DNA of 64,000 nt from Planctomycetota bacterium (GTDB taxonomy: Bacteria; Planctomycetota; Phycisphaerae; UBA1845; UTPLA1): positions 1 through 64,000 of the forward strand of contig JACRIM010000013.1 in the NCBI GenBank assembly GCA_016235815.1, read 5' to 3'. The notes below the pieces were generated by a model. That model was given only the letters and a program-made list of their open reading frames with translations. It was not told the DNA's origin and searched no databases. Position numbers and translations under genes: made by a program. Of this stretch, positions 33,303-42,515 are shown one piece after another (the first letter of the stretch is position 1; each line of letters begins with the position of its first letter).

Positions 33303-36104
33303 ATGCCCGACACACCTCGCATCAACCATCGCGCCAATTCAACCGCGTTCAGCCTAATGACTGCAATTCTGGCGCTCACCGCCGGTCGCCTCGATGCTCA
33401 ACCCCCGCCCGGCTATTACGACACAGTCAACACGACTAATGCCGCAACGCTTCGCGCGACACTGCACCCCGTGATCGACGACCACACGCGCTTCCCGTAC
33501 ACCTCAACCTCAACCGATACGTGGAACATCCTGGAGCAGGCCGACGAAGACCCCGGAAACCCCGCAAACGTTCTCGACGTTTACAAGAATGCCAGCTACG
33601 TAAAGGTCGGCGCGGGCAATACAAACTACAACCGCGAGCACACCTGGCCGAATTCGTACGGCTATCCCAACGACGGCGCTACAAACTATCCATATACCGA
33701 CTGCCACGCCCTGTTCATCGCGGATGATTCGTACAACACATCCCGCAGCAACAAGCCCTATCGCTTCTGCAGCGCCCTGTGCAACGAGCAGATCACGCTG
33801 CTCACCAACGGCGTCGGCGGCGGCAGCGGCGTCTATCCTGGAAACTCCAACTGGACGACCGGTTCCTTTACCACCGGCACATGGGAAACATGGATCGGCC
33901 GTCGCGGCGATGTCGCTCGTGCATTGTTCTATCTTGACGTGCGCTACGAAGGCGGCACGCACGGTATCACCGGTGCCGTCGAGCCGGACATGATCCTCAC
34001 CGACAACGAGGCACTGATTGACGCCTCCAACACCGGTGCGAATGAATCCATCGCGTACATGGGCATGCTCTCGGTGCTTTTGCAATGGCACCAACAGGAT
34101 CCGGTGGATTCGAAAGAAATCTCGCGTAACAACGTCGTCGCCAGCTACCAGGGCAACCGAAACCCTTTCATCGATCATCCGGAATGGGTCGAGTGCCTTT
34201 GGAATAGCAACTGCACCTTCGGCGACACCACGCCACCTGCAGCACCGACCGGCCTCATCGCCACCGGTGGGAACGGTGTCGTGAACCTCGACTGGAACGA
34301 TAACGGCGAAGCCGACCTGGCGGGGTACAACGTCCTCCGCTCCACGACCAGCGGCGGCCCGTACACCAAGATCAACGCATCACTTATAACGGTGAGCACC
34401 TACAGCGACACCACCGTAACGAATGGCACGACGTACTACTACGTGGTGACCGCCGTCGACACATCCAACAATGAAAGCGGCAACAGCAATCAGGCGAGTG
34501 CAACACCGTCCGGCGGCGGCGGCGGACCGGCATCGCCGTGGATCAATGAGTTCCACTATGACAACGACGGCACAGACACCGGCGAATTCGTCGAAGTAGC
34601 CGGCCCATCAGGGACCAACCTCTCCGGGTGGAAGGTAATCGGCTACAACGGAAGCGGTGGCGCGATGTACGCCACCGTCAATCTTTCCGGCACTATTCCC
34701 GATCAGCAAAGTTGCATCGGCACACTGAGCTTTGCTTTCGCCTCCATGCAGAATGGTTCACCCGATGGCCTTGCACTGGTCAACGCTACCAACACCGTTG
34801 TTCAGTTCATCAGCTATGAAGGCTCTTTCACCGCGACCGACGGACCGGCCCTTGGGATGGTCTCCGTCGACATCGGAGTAAGCGAAATCACCACAACCCC
34901 GGTCGGGCAAACGCTCCAACTCACCGGCACGGGCAAGCAGTATTCCGATTTCACATGGCAGCCCCCCGCCACCGGCACATCCGGTCAGAAGAACTCCGGC
35001 CAGACCTTTAACGATCCATCATGTGTCGACGTGACGCCACCGGCGGCCCCGACCGGACTGGCGGCCACGGCAGACAACGCCATTGTCAATCTCAATTGGA
35101 ACAACAACACGGAGTCCGACCTGGCCGGCTACAACGTGTACCGGGCGACGGCAAGCGGCGGTCCTTATTCAAAGATCAACGTACCGTTGGTCGCGGTAAG
35201 CGATTATGCCGACACCTCGGCCGTCAACGGGACGACCTACTATTACGTCGTTCGCGCTGTGGACACATCACTCAACGAGAGCGGCAACAGCAACGAGGTT
35301 TCGGCGACACCCTCCGCGGGCGTGACCGTGCTTATGACATTCCTGGCCAGCACATCCGTGCCCGGCGTCGGAACCGTCGAGAATGAGGATATCGTTTCGT
35401 ACAACACGGGAACGGGCGTGTGGTCGCTCTATTTTGACGGCAGTGATGTCGGACTTTCATCATTCGCAATCGACGCGTTGGCTGTGCTTCCAGGCGGGCA
35501 ACTGCTCATCAGCGTCGATCTCGACGGTTCACTCGCGGGCCTCACGGGCGGCCCAAGCGGCACCAGCATCGACGACTCTGACATTGTGCAGTTCACGCCG
35601 AGTTCGCTCGGCGCAACAACGGCGGGAACGTGGACGTTCTACTTCGATGGCAGCGACGTCGGGCTTACGACCACCGGTGAGGATATTGACGCGCTGTCCA
35701 TCTCCGCAACGGGCCAGCTGGTGATTTCGACAATCGATCCGCCCAGTGTCACGGGCCTGACGAGCCTCGCGGATGAAGACCTGATCGCCTTCACCCCCGC
35801 CACGCTTGGTGCGGCAACGACCGGCACGTGGAGTTACTACTTCGACGGAAGCGACGTCGACCTCGCCACCAACAACAACGAGGACGTGGATGCCGCCTGC
35901 ATCACCTCCACCGGTGAGATTCTGCTCTCGACGATCGGCACGTTCAGTGTCACTGGAGTCGCAGGCGAAGATGAAGATGTGTTCAAGTTCACGCCGACCG
36001 GGCTTGGCACCGTCACGACCGGTACCTACGCAACCTTCCTCGATCTGAGCGCCATAGGAATCCCCACCGGCGCGGATGTCAACGCCGTGGAGGTGCTCGA
36101 CTAG
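33303..36104 (+). CDS. Secreted endonuclease I with FN3, LTD-like and beta-repeat domains
   Basis: A 933-residue exported protein with a GGAGGAAAAA ribosome site. After the signal peptide (to about 32) comes an endonuclease I/EndA-Bsn domain (about 35-300) with the active-site motif NREHTWPNS (His113) and YTDCHALFIADD. Two near-identical fibronectin type III domains (about 309-405 and 572-668) flank a lamin-tail-like domain (SPWINEFHYDNDG, DTGEFVEVAG). The C-terminal 265 residues hold about four repeats of YYFDGSDVxL...DIDAL, propeller-like. It would degrade extracellular nucleic acid for nutrients or phosphate. It lies between unrelated genes and ends at a shared terminator. Confidence 0.9.
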   Translation: MPDTPRINHRANSTAFSLMTAILALTAGRLDAQPPPGYYDTVNTTNAATLRATLHPVIDDHTRFPYTSTSTDTWNILEQADEDPGNPANVLDVYKNASYVKVGAGNTNYNREHTWPNSYGYPNDGATNYPYTDCHALFIADDSYNTSRSNKPYRFCSALCNEQITLLTNGVGGGSGVYPGNSNWTTGSFTTGTWETWIGRRGDVARALFYLDVRYEGGTHGITGAVEPDMILTDNEALIDASNTGANESIAYMGMLSVLLQWHQQDPVDSKEISRNNVVASYQGNRNPFIDHPEWVECLWNSNCTFGDTTPPAAPTGLIATGGNGVVNLDWNDNGEADLAGYNVLRSTTSGGPYTKINASLITVSTYSDTTVTNGTTYYYVVTAVDTSNNESGNSNQASATPSGGGGGPASPWINEFHYDNDGTDTGEFVEVAGPSGTNLSGWKVIGYNGSGGAMYATVNLSGTIPDQQSCIGTLSFAFASMQNGSPDGLALVNATNTVVQFISYEGSFTATDGPALGMVSVDIGVSEITTTPVGQTLQLTGTGKQYSDFTWQPPATGTSGQKNSGQTFNDPSCVDVTPPAAPTGLAATADNAIVNLNWNNNTESDLAGYNVYRATASGGPYSKINVPLVAVSDYADTSAVNGTTYYYVVRAVDTSLNESGNSNEVSATPSAGVTVLMTFLASTSVPGVGTVENEDIVSYNTGTGVWSLYFDGSDVGLSSFAIDALAVLPGGQLLISVDLDGSLAGLTGGPSGTSIDDSDIVQFTPSSLGATTAGTWTFYFDGSDVGLTTTGEDIDALSISATGQLVISTIDPPSVTGLTSLADEDLIAFTPATLGAATTGTWSYYFDGSDVDLATNNNEDVDAACITSTGEILLSTIGTFSVTGVAGEDEDVFKFTPTGLGTVTTGTYATFLDLSAIGIPTGADVNAVEVLD

Positions 36105-36137
36105 TCGCAAACAGACAATGCGAACATGGAAAAACAC

Positions 36138-36174
36138 GCAGGCCCGGTGCATCGCTTGGGTGCGCCGGGCCTGC
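36138..36174. terminator. Terminator between endonuclease I and PFOR genes
   Basis: GCAGGCCCGG (36138-36147) pairs perfectly with CCGGGCCTGC (36165-36174), and further GCA/TGC pairing inside is possible. On the minus strand the stem is followed by GTGTTTTTCC, a good T run, so it mainly ends the PFOR transcript; it can also stop the endonuclease mRNA. Confidence 0.75.
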
Positions 36175-36193
36175 ATCTTAGGAGGAGAGATGT

Positions 36194-38521
36194 CTATAGG
36201 TTCGGATTCTCCGACATGAGTTTCAATCGTGCCCACCGACGATTCACTTCATCCTGAACTTCCTTGACTGCCTCGGAATACTCCGGCCGCGCCAGGTGCG
36301 CAAACGCCCCGCCCATCGCCGTAAACGCATCCGTCACCGGCACTTTCTTGCCCGCCTTCTCCGGATCAACCGTAATCGTCGTGATGCCATGCTCAATTTC
36401 ATACAGCGGGTGCATGCAAGCATTGACCGCCGCCTCTACCGCCGACGGTCCCACATGCTCTTCCATGCCCCAATTCAGCGGGCACACCGAAAGCGTCTTC
36501 ACAAAGGCAAATCCTCCGTCGCGGGTCGTTGCCTGCGCCTTGCGGGCCTTGCGAATCATGTCCTGCGGATGTGACTCGCAACAGGTGGCGATGTACGGCG
36601 CAAACGTCCCGCGAAGAATCTCCACGATTTCCTTGTGATGCGTGCGCTTGCCGGTCTGCTGCGGGCCGAAGTGGGCGTTGCTGGCCTTCTGATGTTTGTA
36701 CCCGCTGTAGCAAAGCTGCGCACCCGTGTTCATGTACCCCTTGTTGTCATACTCAAACAAGATGAACGGGTCGTTCCGAAGCGCCGCGCCGATGACCTGA
36801 TCCATGCCGATGTCGTCGCCCCCGTCGCCGCTCACGGCAATGACGGTAATGTCCTCGGGCAGATCGCCCCGTGCCTTGAATCGCTTGATCATTTCCACCA
36901 CACCGGTCGCTGTGCTGGTCGAGTTGTGAAACAAATTATGGAAGTACGGCACCTTGAAGCTCGTCAGCGGATAGCCCGTCGTCACGACCATGCCGCAACC
37001 CGTGTTGAACAAAAGGCACACATGCCCATCGATCCCGCGCAGGAACAAATTCAGACTCGTAAAGATCCCGCAACCCGGACAGGCCGAGTGCTTGTCGAAC
37101 CGCGTCGGCATCTTCGACAAGTCCTTCAAATTCACCTTCGCCCCCAACGCCGCATTCACCGAACACTCCTCCACCGTCAGCGGCACCAGCGTCTGTTCCG
37201 GCGCATACCCCTCGTCGCCCGGCCATGCACCGTGGTAATACTTGGACTCTGCAAACGAGAATCCACCCGGCGCTAACGGCTTCTCATCGTCATGCCGCGT
37301 CGGCTTCATGACTTCCGCTGCCTCGGCATACATCACCAACGCATCGTCCTTCGTAAAGTTCAACCCGCCGATGCCATAGGTCCGCTGAATGATCCGCGCC
37401 GGGTTGCCATGGCGCTGCAACGCCGCGCCGATCTCATTCGCCAGATAGTTGCTCGCCCCATACTGACTTCCGCGCTCCGCCACGACAATCGCTTCCGCTT
37501 CGCCGATGGCTGCAAGAATCTCCTTCTCCGGCCACGGTCGCAGCACCGTCGGCACCACCAGGTTCACCCACTCATCCTTCGCCGCCAAAAGATCCACAGC
37601 ATCCTTCGCCGCCTCGCCCGCCGTGTTCAGCGCAACCAGGCACCGCTGCCCCGACCGATCCCCATGCTGCTCAACAAAGCCGTATCGCCGGCCTGTCATT
37701 CGTGCGAATTCCTCAAACACGCGCGGCAGATACTGATAAGCCCGCTCGAATTTCGTCTCCATCTGCACCTTGGCGTTGATCAGGTCGTCATTCATATACG
37801 GCCCAAACGTTCGCGGATGCTGCACATCGATAAAGCTGAATCGACCGTTGCGCGCCTCCAGCGTCCCCTTGAACGGTGGCGGGCCGACGAACCGGCGAAC
37901 TTCATCCTGGCTCGCGAACACGCTGATCCGCCGATTGGCATGCGATGTGTGGAATCCGTCATACGCGACGATCGCCGGCAGATTCACTCGCTCGGCCACT
38001 TTGATCGCGATGATGTTCATGTCATACGCGGCCTGCACATTGGGCGCAAGAAACGTCAGCCAGCCCCAGCCCAGCGTCGCATATAAGTCCGAGTGCCCGT
38101 TCTTGATGTTCAGCGGCGCGGATACATCGCGCGTCGACAAGTTCAACACCATCGGCAACCCCAGCCCCGAGATCGCCGGCATCTGCTCAGCCTTCAGCAG
38201 CAGTCCATTCGCACTGGTTACATCGACCACGCGCCCGCCGGCAACCGCCGCGCCCGCGCAAATTCCCAGCGCCGCCAACTCGCTCGTGCCGATCACGAAC
38301 GAAATGTCCGTCTCGCCCTCGGCATAGGCCTTCGAGATCACCTCGCCCACATCCGACGACGGCGTGATCGGGTAATACCCTTCGCAGTCATAGCCGATAT
38401 CGAGGATCGCCCGGGCCACGGCTTCGTTTCCGTTGCCGATCCACGGCTTCTGCAAGCACGTCGGCTCCGGTTCGGACAATTCGCTGACCTTAAACGGCGT
38501 CATCGGACTCATCGTTGCCAT
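36194..38521 (-). CDS. porAB: Pyruvate:ferredoxin oxidoreductase, fused alpha-beta subunits
   Basis: A 775-residue 2-oxoacid:ferredoxin oxidoreductase chain that decarboxylates pyruvate (or a related acid) to acyl-CoA, reducing ferredoxin. The N-terminal 440 residues are the alpha part (GNGNEAVARAILDIG, CEGYYPITPSSDVGE, SANGLLLKAEQMP). The remainder is the beta, TPP-binding part: HSACPGCGIF near 478-486 and SGDGGDDIGMDQVIG near 564 for TPP-Mg. The final 70 residues form a helical end. Alpha-beta fusion with a separate gamma-delta gene is unusual compared with four-subunit archaeal or single-chain bacterial enzymes. A GAGG site precedes the ATG. Substrate preference cannot be read by eye. Confidence 0.88.
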   Translation of the reverse strand: MATMSPMTPFKVSELSEPEPTCLQKPWIGNGNEAVARAILDIGYDCEGYYPITPSSDVGEVISKAYAEGETDISFVIGTSELAALGICAGAAVAGGRVVDVTSANGLLLKAEQMPAISGLGLPMVLNLSTRDVSAPLNIKNGHSDLYATLGWGWLTFLAPNVQAAYDMNIIAIKVAERVNLPAIVAYDGFHTSHANRRISVFASQDEVRRFVGPPPFKGTLEARNGRFSFIDVQHPRTFGPYMNDDLINAKVQMETKFERAYQYLPRVFEEFARMTGRRYGFVEQHGDRSGQRCLVALNTAGEAAKDAVDLLAAKDEWVNLVVPTVLRPWPEKEILAAIGEAEAIVVAERGSQYGASNYLANEIGAALQRHGNPARIIQRTYGIGGLNFTKDDALVMYAEAAEVMKPTRHDDEKPLAPGGFSFAESKYYHGAWPGDEGYAPEQTLVPLTVEECSVNAALGAKVNLKDLSKMPTRFDKHSACPGCGIFTSLNLFLRGIDGHVCLLFNTGCGMVVTTGYPLTSFKVPYFHNLFHNSTSTATGVVEMIKRFKARGDLPEDITVIAVSGDGGDDIGMDQVIGAALRNDPFILFEYDNKGYMNTGAQLCYSGYKHQKASNAHFGPQQTGKRTHHKEIVEILRGTFAPYIATCCESHPQDMIRKARKAQATTRDGGFAFVKTLSVCPLNWGMEEHVGPSAVEAAVNACMHPLYEIEHGITTITVDPEKAGKKVPVTDAFTAMGGAFAHLARPEYSEAVKEVQDEVNRRWARLKLMSENPNL

Positions 38522-38539
38522 GGATCCTCACACTCCCTG

Positions 38540-38626
38540 CTAAAGCGTCCCCGAACTTCCTGACAGCGCGATCAAAAAGAACACCACAATCGCCACCCAG
38601 ATAATCAATTTCAAATGCGATTTCAT
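38540..38626 (-). CDS. 28-residue membrane peptide inside the PFOR operon
   Basis: The ATG at 38626 is preceded by a strong GGGAGGT site and opens a 28-codon frame ending TAG at 38540-38542. It starts MKSHLKLIIWVAIVVFFL and ends ALSGSSGTL: a short basic N-terminus, one hydrophobic helix and a small polar tail. It fits exactly between the gamma-delta gene (20 bases away) and the alpha-beta gene (18 bases away). Its ribosome site is better than most in the window. It is below usual gene-calling length. A role in tethering PFOR to the membrane is my inference. Confidence 0.6.
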   Translation of the reverse strand: MKSHLKLIIWVAIVVFFLIALSGSSGTL

Positions 38627-38646
38627 GGCTCTACCTCCCGGCCCGT

Positions 38647-39573
38647 TTACGCGTAATCAAACGTCAGCGCCTTGCCCTTCTTCGTATCCGGGCAAACCTC
38701 GACGCATCGCATGCAACCCTTGCAAAACGCATCATCGATGCCGTCCATCCGGCCGTCGCGCCAGAGCAGTCCGCCCGGATCGCTGCACACCGTCAGACAA
38801 ATCCCGCACGAGGTGCAAACGCCCTTGTCGAACTTGGGCACGCGACCGCGCCCGGCAATCCGGTTGTCGCGATTCAGCGTGCAATGCGTTAAAGCATCGA
38901 TCGTCCCGCCGTTCAGCATGTTGCGCCAGCCGATCGGACCGCGCGATACCTGCGGTGACTGCCGCGGATAGCCGTTCGAGCTAAACGTCTCTCGCGTGCT
39001 GCCCCCCAGGGCCGCGTTGAAAGCCGCCATATTTGATTCCGCCGCTTTGGGCCACTGCTTTTTGATAACAGCGGTGACGTCGGTGTCGGGGAAACCCAGC
39101 TCGTGGCACAACACCGCAATCAGCGGCATGTTCATCCGACTCTTTGATTGATACGCAATCTTGGTCGCATCGACACACACAATCGTCCCACTGTGCAATC
39201 CCAGCAGGTGTCGCACCTCCTCGGGGGACTTGATCGAGTTCACGATGCACACCGCATTGAGCTGCAACCCGCGCCCCAACTCCAGCGGCGCGATCAGATC
39301 ATCATGAAACGCAACGAGAAAATGCGGAGTGGCCGTCGGCCCCGCCTGTCGCACCGGCGTCCCCACCTCACAGAATCGCACCGACACATCGGTGGCCGTG
39401 CCCTTTTTCTCAGAGCCATAGCGGGCGTCGTAGCCGCCATCGAGGCCGAAGTGCGTACAGCCGATCTTGAATAGCAGCTTGCCGCCCATGTTGGCACCAT
39501 CGCCTCCAAGGGCCGAGAGAAAAATGTTGCAGAATCCCAGTTCATCCCGGGCGGGCAACTTGAACGCCGACAT
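38647..39573 (-). CDS. porGD: Pyruvate:ferredoxin oxidoreductase, fused gamma-delta subunits
   Basis: A 308-residue partner of the alpha-beta chain. Residues about 14-200 are the gamma domain (ALGGDGANMGGKLL, VSVRFCEVGTPVR, NMPLIAVLCHELG). The C-terminal ferredoxin domain binds two [4Fe-4S] clusters: Cys253, 256, 259, 263 (CTSCGICLTVC) and Cys284, 287, 290, 294 (CKGCMRCVEVCP). These pass electrons from the TPP site to ferredoxin. A GAGAGAGGAG site precedes the ATG. The operon order is this gene, the membrane peptide, then alpha-beta. The two chains together supply all four PFOR domains. Confidence 0.88.
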   Translation of the reverse strand: MSAFKLPARDELGFCNIFLSALGGDGANMGGKLLFKIGCTHFGLDGGYDARYGSEKKGTATDVSVRFCEVGTPVRQAGPTATPHFLVAFHDDLIAPLELGRGLQLNAVCIVNSIKSPEEVRHLLGLHSGTIVCVDATKIAYQSKSRMNMPLIAVLCHELGFPDTDVTAVIKKQWPKAAESNMAAFNAALGGSTRETFSSNGYPRQSPQVSRGPIGWRNMLNGGTIDALTHCTLNRDNRIAGRGRVPKFDKGVCTSCGICLTVCSDPGGLLWRDGRMDGIDDAFCKGCMRCVEVCPDTKKGKALTFDYA

Positions 39574-39802
39574 GCGAGACTCCTCTCTCCGCGATCAAAC
39601 CGGATCGCGTACACCGTGTCCGCTAAAATGAAATGCAACCCCCGTACCAGCCGACCGACCGCGTTTTCGGCCTCAGAAACGCGATTAATCCTCATCCCCC
39701 GGATTCAACTGCGGATTTTCCCGCACGACAGCCGGACTTTCCGCGCTGCCGGCCCCGTTTTGCTCGATTCAATGAGTGGCCCCCGCACGGCGCGAAACGC
39801 GC

Positions 39803-41947
39803 TTACATGCGATCAAGTGTCGAAATCCCCAACAGCCCAAGCCCGATCCGCAAAGCCCGCGCCGTCACATCGCACAGTGCCAGCCGGGACGCCTTCTCCG
39901 CCGCGCCGTCTGCCTGAAGAACCGGGCAGGACTCATAAAACGTCATAAACCTGCCCGCAAGGTCATACAGGTAGTCGCAAAGGAAGTTCGGCAGAAGATT
40001 GTCAGAGACGACTTCAACGATCTCCCCCAGTTGCAGCACCTTCATCGCAAGCGCCCGCTCCGCCGGGTGGTTAAGCGTGACCCGTGTGTCGACCGACGGC
40101 GAGATCGACTCCGCCCCCTTGCGATAGATCGAACGAATTCGGGCATAGGCATAAAGCAGGTATGGCGCCGTGTTTCCCTGCAGCGCCAACATCTTGTCCC
40201 AACTGAAAACATAGTCAGTGTTGCGGTTCTGACACAGATCGGCGTACTTCACCGAACCGATGCCGACCGTCTCGGCAATCGAGCGAATCTCGTCCTCGGT
40301 GAATCCTCGACGCTTCTCGGCGTCTGCCTCGCTGGCCCGCACCAGCGCCTCAGCCCGTTGCACCGCCTCTTCCAGCAAATCCTTCAGTTTCACCGTGTCA
40401 CCAGCCCGCGTGCGGAGCATCTTGCGATCCTCACCCAGCACCGAACCAAAGGAGACATGCTCCATGCGGATGGTTCTCGCTCCTTTACGCAACCAGCCCA
40501 GCGCACCGACTGTCGCAAACAACATCTCAAAGTGCAGCTTCTGGGGGAAGCCCACAAAGTAAATGACCCGATCCGCCCCCAGGCCATTATTGAACGGCGG
40601 CTTCGCCAGCGTCTCCGCCAGTGCCTTCGTCCGTAATGCATATGGATGCGTCGTCGCGTGATGCGTGCGATACAGCGTCGCGGCGAGGTCGGTCGTCGCA
40701 TAAAGCGATGCCCCATCCGACTTCTGAATCAGCATCGGCAGCGGATCGCCTTGCGCGCCCTTGAAAACCGGCGACCCATCCGGTTTCTCCAGAAAGACGC
40801 ACACCGCCCCCTTGTCGTCGCGACACACCGCCCGAATCTCGCCCGATTGTCCATCGCTCGCCGAAAGGGCTGACTTCAACTCCTCAACCACCCCCGGCAG
40901 CAGCGGCTCATAGAAACTCTCGCCGCAAATATCATCATCCGTCAGCAAGACTCCAAGCCGACGATAAATCGCGTTGCATTCTCGAAGCGTGGCATCCTTT
41001 GCCTTCTTCCACGCCGTCAGCTCCTGCGTGTTGTCCCGTCCCGCCTTGCCCTGAAGCATGGCGGCGACATACCGCGAGACACCCGACAGCGGATAAGTCT
41101 CACCCGACTGCGCATCAGTCACCGTCAGATCCGTCCCCTCGGCCGCTTCCTCCAGTGCATTCACATAGCGATAGGCCGGCAACAGAATCTCAAAACTCGG
41201 CTGCAGCGCCTCGAGATAGGAGTGAAACTCCGAACCAGTCGGATCGCTTGCCAGATTCTCCTGGTGAATATCCCGGCGCTTTTGCAACAGCGGCCGCTTC
41301 GCATCGATCGTCGCCTTCGCAATGCGCGACAGCTCGTCGGCCAACCGATTGAAGTCCGCGACCGTCTCGCCCTGCCGCTTCCCCATGCAGAGGTGCCAGA
41401 GTGCGAGAATGATCTTCCCGAACTGCGTTCCCCAGTCGCCGAGGTGATTCTGCCGAATGACGCGGTGCCCCTGAAAACTCATCACCCGCGCGATCGTGTC
41501 CCCGATGATCGTGCTGCGCAAATGGCCGACGTGCATCTCCTTCGCCACATTCGGCGAGGAATAATCCACCACGACCGTCTGCGCGTCACGGGCCGCCACA
41601 CGGTCGATGCCAAGATGCCCATCATCGGCGGCGGCAACGGCGCCGATCGACGCCTCTAAGAATACTTGCTTGATCTTGAAATTGATAAACCCCGGCCCCG
41701 CAATCTCCGGTGTCTCCAGCATTTCCAATGCAGCCGCCGGCAGCGCTTCAACGATCTTCTGGGCGACTTCTCGCGGCTTCGCTCCGAGCCGTTTCGCCAG
41801 ACCCATGGCCGCGTTGCACTGGTAATCCCCATGCTTGGCGTCTTTGGCCCGCGAAATCTCGGGATCGGCCCCCGCTGCCTGCTCCCCCAGCGCCGAGTGC
41901 AGCGCTGCCCCGACATGTTCCCGCAATTGCTGCAGAATCGCTTTCAT
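39803..41947 (-). CDS. argS: Arginyl-tRNA synthetase
   Basis: A 714-residue class I synthetase charging tRNA-Arg. The N-terminal Add1-type domain (about 1-115) is followed by the signature SPNVAKEMHVGHLRST, with the HIGH motif as HVGH at 139-142, the catalytic core (HLGDWGTQFG), the KMSKS-replacing region (KMLRTRAGDTVKLKDLL) and the helical anticodon-binding DALR domain ending GISTLDRM. It is longer than the usual 550-600 residues because of insertions in the core. It starts 3 bases after rsfS, indicating an rsfS-argS unit. Confidence 0.95.
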   Translation of the reverse strand: MKAILQQLREHVGAALHSALGEQAAGADPEISRAKDAKHGDYQCNAAMGLAKRLGAKPREVAQKIVEALPAAALEMLETPEIAGPGFINFKIKQVFLEASIGAVAAADDGHLGIDRVAARDAQTVVVDYSSPNVAKEMHVGHLRSTIIGDTIARVMSFQGHRVIRQNHLGDWGTQFGKIILALWHLCMGKRQGETVADFNRLADELSRIAKATIDAKRPLLQKRRDIHQENLASDPTGSEFHSYLEALQPSFEILLPAYRYVNALEEAAEGTDLTVTDAQSGETYPLSGVSRYVAAMLQGKAGRDNTQELTAWKKAKDATLRECNAIYRRLGVLLTDDDICGESFYEPLLPGVVEELKSALSASDGQSGEIRAVCRDDKGAVCVFLEKPDGSPVFKGAQGDPLPMLIQKSDGASLYATTDLAATLYRTHHATTHPYALRTKALAETLAKPPFNNGLGADRVIYFVGFPQKLHFEMLFATVGALGWLRKGARTIRMEHVSFGSVLGEDRKMLRTRAGDTVKLKDLLEEAVQRAEALVRASEADAEKRRGFTEDEIRSIAETVGIGSVKYADLCQNRNTDYVFSWDKMLALQGNTAPYLLYAYARIRSIYRKGAESISPSVDTRVTLNHPAERALAMKVLQLGEIVEVVSDNLLPNFLCDYLYDLAGRFMTFYESCPVLQADGAAEKASRLALCDVTARALRIGLGLLGISTLDRM

Positions 41948-41950
41948 CCG

Positions 41951-42385
41951 TCACGCCGTCCAGTCGATCCGCGGCCGCTCGCCCCACATCGAATCGAGGT
42001 CGTAATAAGCCCGACGCTCCCCGTCGAACAGGTGAATCACCGTATCGACATAATCCAAAATGATCCACGCGCTGTCGTGATACCCATCAACCACATAAGG
42101 CTTCTCGCCCATCGTCCGGCCCATCTGCTCGATATGGTCCGCCACCGCCCGCATCTGCCGGTCGCTGGTGCCCGTCCCAATCACGAAATAGTCGCAGATT
42201 GGGCTGATCCCCACGAGGTCCAGCATCACCACGTCCTCGCAGTGATCGGAAAGCATCAGCCGCGCGCACGCGATGCCGAACTTCCGCGCTGCCTCATTCG
42301 TCATCACCGGACGGATGCGCGGCGGAAGCGGCTCTTCGCGGGTCGGCGGTTTGGTTTTCAACGCTCGTTTCGCCATGGTTGCCAT
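41951..42385 (-). CDS. rsfS: Ribosomal silencing factor RsfS
   Basis: A 144-residue RsfS/Iojap protein, which binds ribosomal protein L14 and blocks subunit joining under starvation. I start at the ATG at 42385 (MATMAKRALK) because AAAGGA is just upstream; an ATG three codons later and a longer frame to 42472 are alternatives. The core has DVVMLDLVGISPICDYFVI, GTSDRQMRAVADHI and DSAWIILDYVDTVIHLF, all characteristic. A basic extension of about 30 residues precedes it. It is upstream of argS in the same transcript. Confidence 0.93.
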   Translation of the reverse strand: MATMAKRALKTKPPTREEPLPPRIRPVMTNEAARKFGIACARLMLSDHCEDVVMLDLVGISPICDYFVIGTGTSDRQMRAVADHIEQMGRTMGEKPYVVDGYHDSAWIILDYVDTVIHLFDGERRAYYDLDSMWGERPRIDWTA

Positions 42386-42454
42386 TCTATCCTTTAGCCC
42401 CCGGCGTTGCCGGTGGGTGGGTTGCGGCGCGTCGCATCGCTCATCATTCAGAAA

Positions 42455-42487
42455 AAAGGCCCCGGCCGACATTCGACCGGGGCCTTT
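42455..42487 (-). terminator. Rho-independent terminator of hppA
   Basis: AAAGGCCCCGG (42455-42465) pairs perfectly with CCGGGGCCTTT (42477-42487). Read leftward, the stem is followed by a T6 run, a classic terminator just downstream of the hppA stop. It separates hppA from rsfS. Confidence 0.9.
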
Positions 42488-42515
42488 GGAAAAACAACCG
42501 AGTCATCGGCTCGCG

